64,000 nucleotides of DNA from positions 1 to 64,000 of the forward strand of contig VFJW01000081.1 in NCBI GenBank assembly GCA_009885845.1, given 5' to 3'. Below the pieces are notes generated by a model that was not told the DNA's origin, did no database searches, and saw only the letters and a program-made list of their open reading frames with translations. Below are positions 60,434 through 64,000 of the stretch, piece by piece (positions within the stretch are counted from its first letter, which is position 1; each line of letters opens with the position of its first letter). Source of the stretch: Geobacter sp. Its GTDB lineage: Bacteria > Desulfobacterota > Desulfuromonadia > Geobacterales > Pseudopelobacteraceae. A program made the translations under genes and the position numbers.

Positions 60434-61657
60434 TCACGTTAGAGGGTTCGATACCGCCAGCACAACCGACGCGGGTCGCGTGATGCAATCGATTATCAAG
60501 TCCGTAATCTCTTGCATTTTCTTGTGTGGTACGCTCTGCTCAAAGTCAAATATGTATCCGCCGGTGACATCCTGGATGGAATGATTTACAAGACGCTTAA
60601 TAAGGGTTTCAGAAATGCCAAGGCTGGCAGCAGCGCTCATGAAAGTACGACGAAGGTCATGGGCATTGACTTTGAAACCGGCCTTTGCCGATATGCTTGC
60701 TATGGCTTTTTTCGGCTCTACAAGGTGCCCTGTCTCACTGGTCAAGGAGGGGAAAACAAAGTCATTCACCTTGTCCAGCTTACGCCGATCCAGTATTTCA
60801 CAGATGTAGTCAGACAAGGGCAGAGTGTGATCCTTGCCGTTTTTTGTGTCTCTGGCAATCAGTGTCTTACCCTTCAAATCGATATCCTGCCACACGAGAG
60901 AAAAACCCTCACTGCGACGTAATCCAGTCAACAACAAAAGCATGAGATAATCAGACAAGTCATGATTGCGGTATTCTGAAAGAGCCATAAACCATTCTGG
61001 CAACTGGTGAGCCCGTACCAGTGTTTCCCGGCGTTCTGATGGGTTCCACTTTTTGCTGGGAATCTTGGCAGGATTCTCAGGCAATAATTGCGCGTTCTGG
61101 TAGAATACAGCACGGACGGTACGGACAAACTTGTTGGCAGATTCCTTGAAGCCCTTGCGAGTGATCTCCGTATGCTTCTTGATAACCATTTCGTTTGAAA
61201 TGCTCTTGATAGGCTTATTCAACCAGTCAGCAGCATGATTATGGATTAAGCCCCGATAAATTTTGACGGTGTTCGGCTTCAGAGTAGGATTATCCAGAAA
61301 GTAATTTTCCAAGGCCTCTGTTACGGTCAAGCCCTGCTCCCGCCTTGCCTTCTTTTCTTCATTTGGATTGACACCGGATTCCATTTCAGCGACGATGCTT
61401 GCAGCCCGTTTACGAGCATTCAGCTTCGGATCGTCGTGATCTGGAATAAATACCCCATGGCTACCAATAACCACGCGAGTCATTTTGCCGTTGACGCGCT
61501 TGGCGACGCAGTAAGTTGCTTTAGTGGCGGAAAGACGTACCAGAAAGCCCTTTATCTCCGTATCATAAACGTCTTTACGTTCTGTCGATCCTGACGCTTT
61601 AAATTCAGCCAGCATTTTATTGACTCGATCTTTGGTCAGTTTCACACGGATGGCCAT
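60434..61657 (-). CDS. int: Tyrosine-type site-specific integrase
   Basis: A 407-residue recombinase of the P4-like kind. Catalytic residues: R247 in TGLRRSEG, K272 in RDTKNGKDH, H333 and R336 in HDLRRTF, H359 and the nucleophile Y368 in GGYIF. An N-terminal DUF4102-like arm-binding domain (residues 1-90) precedes the core-binding domain. Start at 61657 follows GGGAG. The gene lies at the far end from the intact tRNA, beside the right att repeat. Confidence 0.93.
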   Translation of the reverse strand: MAIRVKLTKDRVNKMLAEFKASGSTERKDVYDTEIKGFLVRLSATKATYCVAKRVNGKMTRVVIGSHGVFIPDHDDPKLNARKRAASIVAEMESGVNPNEEKKARREQGLTVTEALENYFLDNPTLKPNTVKIYRGLIHNHAADWLNKPIKSISNEMVIKKHTEITRKGFKESANKFVRTVRAVFYQNAQLLPENPAKIPSKKWNPSERRETLVRAHQLPEWFMALSEYRNHDLSDYLMLLLLTGLRRSEGFSLVWQDIDLKGKTLIARDTKNGKDHTLPLSDYICEILDRRKLDKVNDFVFPSLTSETGHLVEPKKAIASISAKAGFKVNAHDLRRTFMSAAASLGISETLIKRLVNHSIQDVTGGYIFDFEQSVPHKKMQEITDLIIDCITRPASVVLAVSNPLT

Positions 61658-61683
61658 TTTTACTCCCTTAAATGTGTCTTTCC

Positions 61684-61731
61684 TGGGTTGCGTATGGGTT
61701 GCAAAAAGCCACTGGGTTGCCCATGGGTTGC
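61684..61731 (+). promoter_or_regulatory. Integrase arm-site candidates, right cluster
   Basis: Four direct copies of TGGGTTGC start at 61684, 61695, 61713 and 61724, in two pairs with 11-base spacing, right in front of the integrase start. Two more copies with the same spacing are at the left end. Position also lets the integrase repress its own promoter. Confidence 0.65.
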
Positions 61732-61853
61732 AGTAAAATTGAAATATATCAGGGTTACAGATAGAAACCAATATACTACTATCTATTTATAATACAAAGA
61801 TTTTAGCAACAAACAGGGGAAGGATAGAAACGCGGAATATATAGAGAAAAGGA
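61732..61853. other. A/T-rich spacer before the right att repeat
   Basis: No gene seen. Probably the integrase promoter region and binding site for a bending protein; the A/T-rich tract 61766-61800 fits but is not specific. Confidence 0.35.
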
Positions 61854-61917
61854 CTCCTAAGGAAGAGGCCGGTCGTTCGAATCGACTCGGGGACGCCAAT
61901 AACAACAGGCACTTGCA
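61854..61917 (+). repeat. Right attachment repeat
   Basis: Copy of the tRNA-Arg 3' half and terminator arm at an offset of 6808 bases. Its T stem reads GGTCG/CGACT, so changes against the left copy keep pairing. Its acceptor strand CGGGGAC would pair perfectly with the tRNA 5' strand GTCCCCG, as if this were the original native end. Confidence 0.88.
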
Positions 61918-61946
61918 AGATTGCCTTGTAAGTGCCTGTTGTTTTT
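61904..61946 (+). terminator. Terminator copy after the right att repeat
   Basis: AACAGGCACTTGCAAG pairs with CTTGTAAGTGCCTGTT (one G-U) and is followed by GTTTTT. Probably the original tRNA-Arg terminator, displaced by integration. Confidence 0.85.
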
Positions 61947-62059
61947 AACCACATATGTTTTATACGTAAGTTATACTTTTTGTTCTTGCTACCCCTTCGA
62001 TTTGCCATTATGGAAAAGACATGCCCTATCTCTGCCAATCGCCTTGAATTTTTCCTAAC

Positions 62060-63376
62060 CTACTTCAGATTGCATCCATAAGAGATTTCTTTGCATAGAC
62101 CGAGGTTCTTCAGGTCGAATCCTTTGGGAGCAAGCCAATTCAGATTTATTCCGATTAAATGCAGGTCAAAACCATGAGCAATGCCCGGCAAACCAAAATC
62201 TGCCAGTTTCAAGTCAAATGAGGGTATGGTAAAATCTCTAGGAAATGCTGCCAGAAGCTTGTCGACAGGCGACTCAATATTTCCCAGATCTTTAAGTGCC
62301 GCAAGTGAAAGAACCGGATTAAGGTGAAGTTTCTTCAGTGTATTATCTAATTCTTTATGGGCATCTTCTTCAATCGATTTTACGATCTTGCCAACACCGA
62401 ACTCCTTGGCAACCTTCCAGGCAGCCTTGCTGAGAAGATGCTCAATCTCCTTTTCAATTGCATTGGAACCCTGAATAATTGTGCGCATACCGACTCCAAC
62501 CGAGTGTTCACCAAGCAAGGGCACGTGAAACTTAACCCTGAACTCTTTGTCCAGCAGCTTTGTCAATTCATTCAATGGTGACAGCATGACGTCGATCTTT
62601 GACTCCAGCATATCAATCTGATGTTGCAGATCATCGAACAGAGCCATCTTTATGTTAAATTCGTCAAGAATCGCAAGTACCGGCATGCTTGGAACATAAC
62701 TTGCCACAAGCGGTTTGATAATCCGGTCCATTTCAACAACCAACTTGTTAATTTGGCTTGCCTTCTCATCAACTTTGGACTGCATACAAGCTTTGTTGCT
62801 ATCCGCAGACCCGTTTATACACGTCTGACATATTTGTGTAGCTGCGGGTTCATGCTGAAGAAGATCGTGATCAAAAAGGGCCAGCCCTTTAGAGAAATTT
62901 TCTGCATTGACAGATGATTTAGCTACAGTAATCCTTACAGGTTCTATCTTGTCGGCAATCCTGCGAGCCTTTTCTTTTGCGGTGGTGACATCTTTCAATA
63001 GTGGTTCTATGCTGGATCGCAGTTTTTTTGCATCTTCTCTTGCCTGCGGCACAGCCTCCACAATCTCCGCTGCTCTGTCCAACTGCTTGAGAACTGTTTC
63101 CAGCTTGGTAAGCACTGAGGCTAGCTTGGATGGGACGGCTAGCCCTTTTGCTGAAATATCAAGCACTTGAGAAACTTTGTGTGCCCTGACACTAAGTTGT
63201 TTTACATCTGTTTCCAGAATAGCAGAATTATTATCCAGCTCTTTCAGGGCAACACTCAGTGTAACTCCTGAAGATGTAGACGAGCTTTGTTGGTTATCCC
63301 CATGCGCACGACCCGGTAAGATAAAGCAGGTTACCAGCAAAACAACGAAGTAATAATGTTTTATTGTAGACTCCAT
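62060..63376 (-). CDS. Exported coiled-coil protein of unknown function
   Basis: A 438-residue protein with signal peptide (MESTIKHYYFVVLLVTCFIL, cleavage near AHG 26). Residues 40-180 are long amphipathic helices with heptads (KLETVLKQLDRAAEIVEAVP). A Cys cluster CQTCINGSADSNKAC lies near 190-204 and two Cys close the C-terminus, suggesting disulphides. No known family. It is 19 bases downstream of the secretin gene on the same strand, so they likely share a transcript. Confidence 0.7.
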   Translation of the reverse strand: MESTIKHYYFVVLLVTCFILPGRAHGDNQQSSSTSSGVTLSVALKELDNNSAILETDVKQLSVRAHKVSQVLDISAKGLAVPSKLASVLTKLETVLKQLDRAAEIVEAVPQAREDAKKLRSSIEPLLKDVTTAKEKARRIADKIEPVRITVAKSSVNAENFSKGLALFDHDLLQHEPAATQICQTCINGSADSNKACMQSKVDEKASQINKLVVEMDRIIKPLVASYVPSMPVLAILDEFNIKMALFDDLQHQIDMLESKIDVMLSPLNELTKLLDKEFRVKFHVPLLGEHSVGVGMRTIIQGSNAIEKEIEHLLSKAAWKVAKEFGVGKIVKSIEEDAHKELDNTLKKLHLNPVLSLAALKDLGNIESPVDKLLAAFPRDFTIPSFDLKLADFGLPGIAHGFDLHLIGINLNWLAPKGFDLKNLGLCKEISYGCNLK

Positions 63377-63395
63377 GTGGCATACCCCCTGAATT

Positions 63396-64000
63396 TTAAT
63401 AATAAAGAAAACTGACTGCCCGTTTTACCATGGTGTTAAGTGAATCAAAATTACCCCACCAGATATAATCGTAAATATCAGATCCCCTCAGTTCCTTCAC
63501 AATTTTATGCTTTTCAACTTGCCGCATAACAGATCCCACGTTTGACATAAATATGAAAGGATTTTTCTCTTGGAATTCCTTCAGTGATTTCATTTCGTTT
63601 TCTGGTGGTTCCGCATCATCATAAAGATTTACCCCCGGAAGAACTCTTCGGGGAGTCAGAATAATGAGAATAGACCGGTGAAAGTCCTGCGTCGTTTTAT
63701 TTGAGAACAAATACTGTACGATAGGGATATCCATGAGTAGTGGTACCCCTGACTTGCCCTCACTGGTCTCTTTCTCGCGAAGTCCGCTCAACACCAGTGT
63801 CTGTCCGAATTTTATTATGACATTTGCTGTAATTTCATTTTTTGAGGTTTTGACACTCTCTTTGAATGAAGATCCTCCAGCCGCTTCAACATCAATAAAA
63901 GCACGATTAACCATAAGGGTAAGCAGAATTGAACCATCCGGCTGAAATACAGGAGTTACCTGAAGTGTTACGCCTGTCTCAATTTTTTCCAGACTCCCCT
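63396..64000 (-). CDS. Secretin (type II/IV pilus-type outer-membrane channel), partial
   Basis: The frame is open to the window edge and begins there SLEKIETGVTLQVTPVFQPD, the secretin core. GQTLVLSGLREKE, GVPLLMDIPIVQYLFSN and SILIILTPRR are the C-terminal secretin motifs. A 70-85-residue tail follows (DDAEPPENEMKSLKEFQEKN to RAVSFLYY) that most GspD/PilQ/MshL proteins lack. The N-terminal domains that would decide the system lie outside the window. Confidence 0.85.
   Translation of the reverse strand, partial: GSLEKIETGVTLQVTPVFQPDGSILLTLMVNRAFIDVEAAGGSSFKESVKTSKNEITANVIIKFGQTLVLSGLREKETSEGKSGVPLLMDIPIVQYLFSNKTTQDFHRSILIILTPRRVLPGVNLYDDAEPPENEMKSLKEFQEKNPFIFMSNVGSVMRQVEKHKIVKELRGSDIYDYIWWGNFDSLNTMVKRAVSFLYY

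Larger units (their letters stand above)
55046..61917. mobile_element. Integrated genomic element in tRNA-Arg(CCT)
   Basis: About 6.9 kb lie between a 64-bp direct repeat (58 of 64 identical) that begins in the tRNA anticodon loop. The element carries a tyrosine integrase at its right end, a toxin-antitoxin pair, small unknown genes and broken genes. No conjugation, replication or capsid gene is seen, so it is a minimal or decayed integrative element rather than a complete phage or ICE. Exact crossover is within the repeat. Confidence 0.88.

Noticed and set aside
61684-61731. GGGTTGC copies as a CRISPR array
   Set aside because: Units are 8 bases with 3-11-base gaps; no spacers of useful length and no cas genes.
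61787-62038. 83-residue minus-strand open frame over the right att repeat
   Set aside because: Runs through the tRNA copy and terminator; no start signal.

Overview
The window reads as chromosome of a Desulfuromonadia/Geobacteraceae-type bacterium. The evidence is several c-type cytochromes (CxxCH motifs, including a ten-heme lipoprotein and a heme-bearing outer-membrane barrel), genes typical of that group (DUF4388-like proteins, an MglA-like G protein, an EF-G paralogue, a hybrid malic enzyme), and Gram-negative envelope functions. This is inferred from gene content; no database search was run.

Layout. 1-12556 is the translation/transcription superoperon: tuf end, rpmG, tRNA-Trp, secE, nusG, rplK, rplA, L10 leader, rplJ, rplL, rpoB, rpoC. 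RpoB carries about 130 extra residues. 12599-14242 holds msrA, a YebC-type regulator and tRNA-Cys. 14269-19894 (minus) is a probable extracytoplasmic electron-transfer cluster: monoheme cytochrome, Cyc2-like fused cytochrome-porin, decaheme lipoprotein, membrane protein and a DUF4388-like protein. A hybrid malic enzyme follows. 22578-31274 (plus) runs nadC, birA, coaX, EF-G-like factor, SPOR protein, an unknown helical protein, a degenerate MglA-like protein and a cytidylate-kinase-like protein with a BON domain. 31279-35073 holds a PHP phosphoesterase, nth, a 3-hydroxyisobutyrate-dehydrogenase-family enzyme and ruvC-ruvA. After tRNA-Pro, 35341-41080 (minus) holds xseA, xseB, ispA, dxs and a TPR metalloprotease. 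41122-45254 (minus) holds TPM, LemA, SemiSWEET, TrmJ and DedA genes and the second DUF4388-like paralogue. 45694-48746 carries a TPR protein and an AMIN-domain protein. tRNA-Val, a ferritin-like protein, a cyclophilin, an exported peroxiredoxin and a quinone oxidoreductase lead to surE-pcm-rpoS-apt.

A 6.9-kb integrated element (55046-61917) sits in the tRNA-Arg(CCT) gene. It has 64-bp flanking repeats, a tyrosine integrase, two clusters of an 8-bp integrase arm-site candidate, a HigBA-type toxin-antitoxin pair, several small unknown genes, two structured 73-bp repeats and a graveyard of broken genes. Beyond it are a secreted coiled-coil protein and a secretin that runs off the window.

The most interesting points are the Cyc2-like porin beside a decaheme lipoprotein, the RpoB insertion, the covarying att repeats with phased arm sites, the structured repeats inside the island, and the paired DUF4388-like genes with similar promoters.
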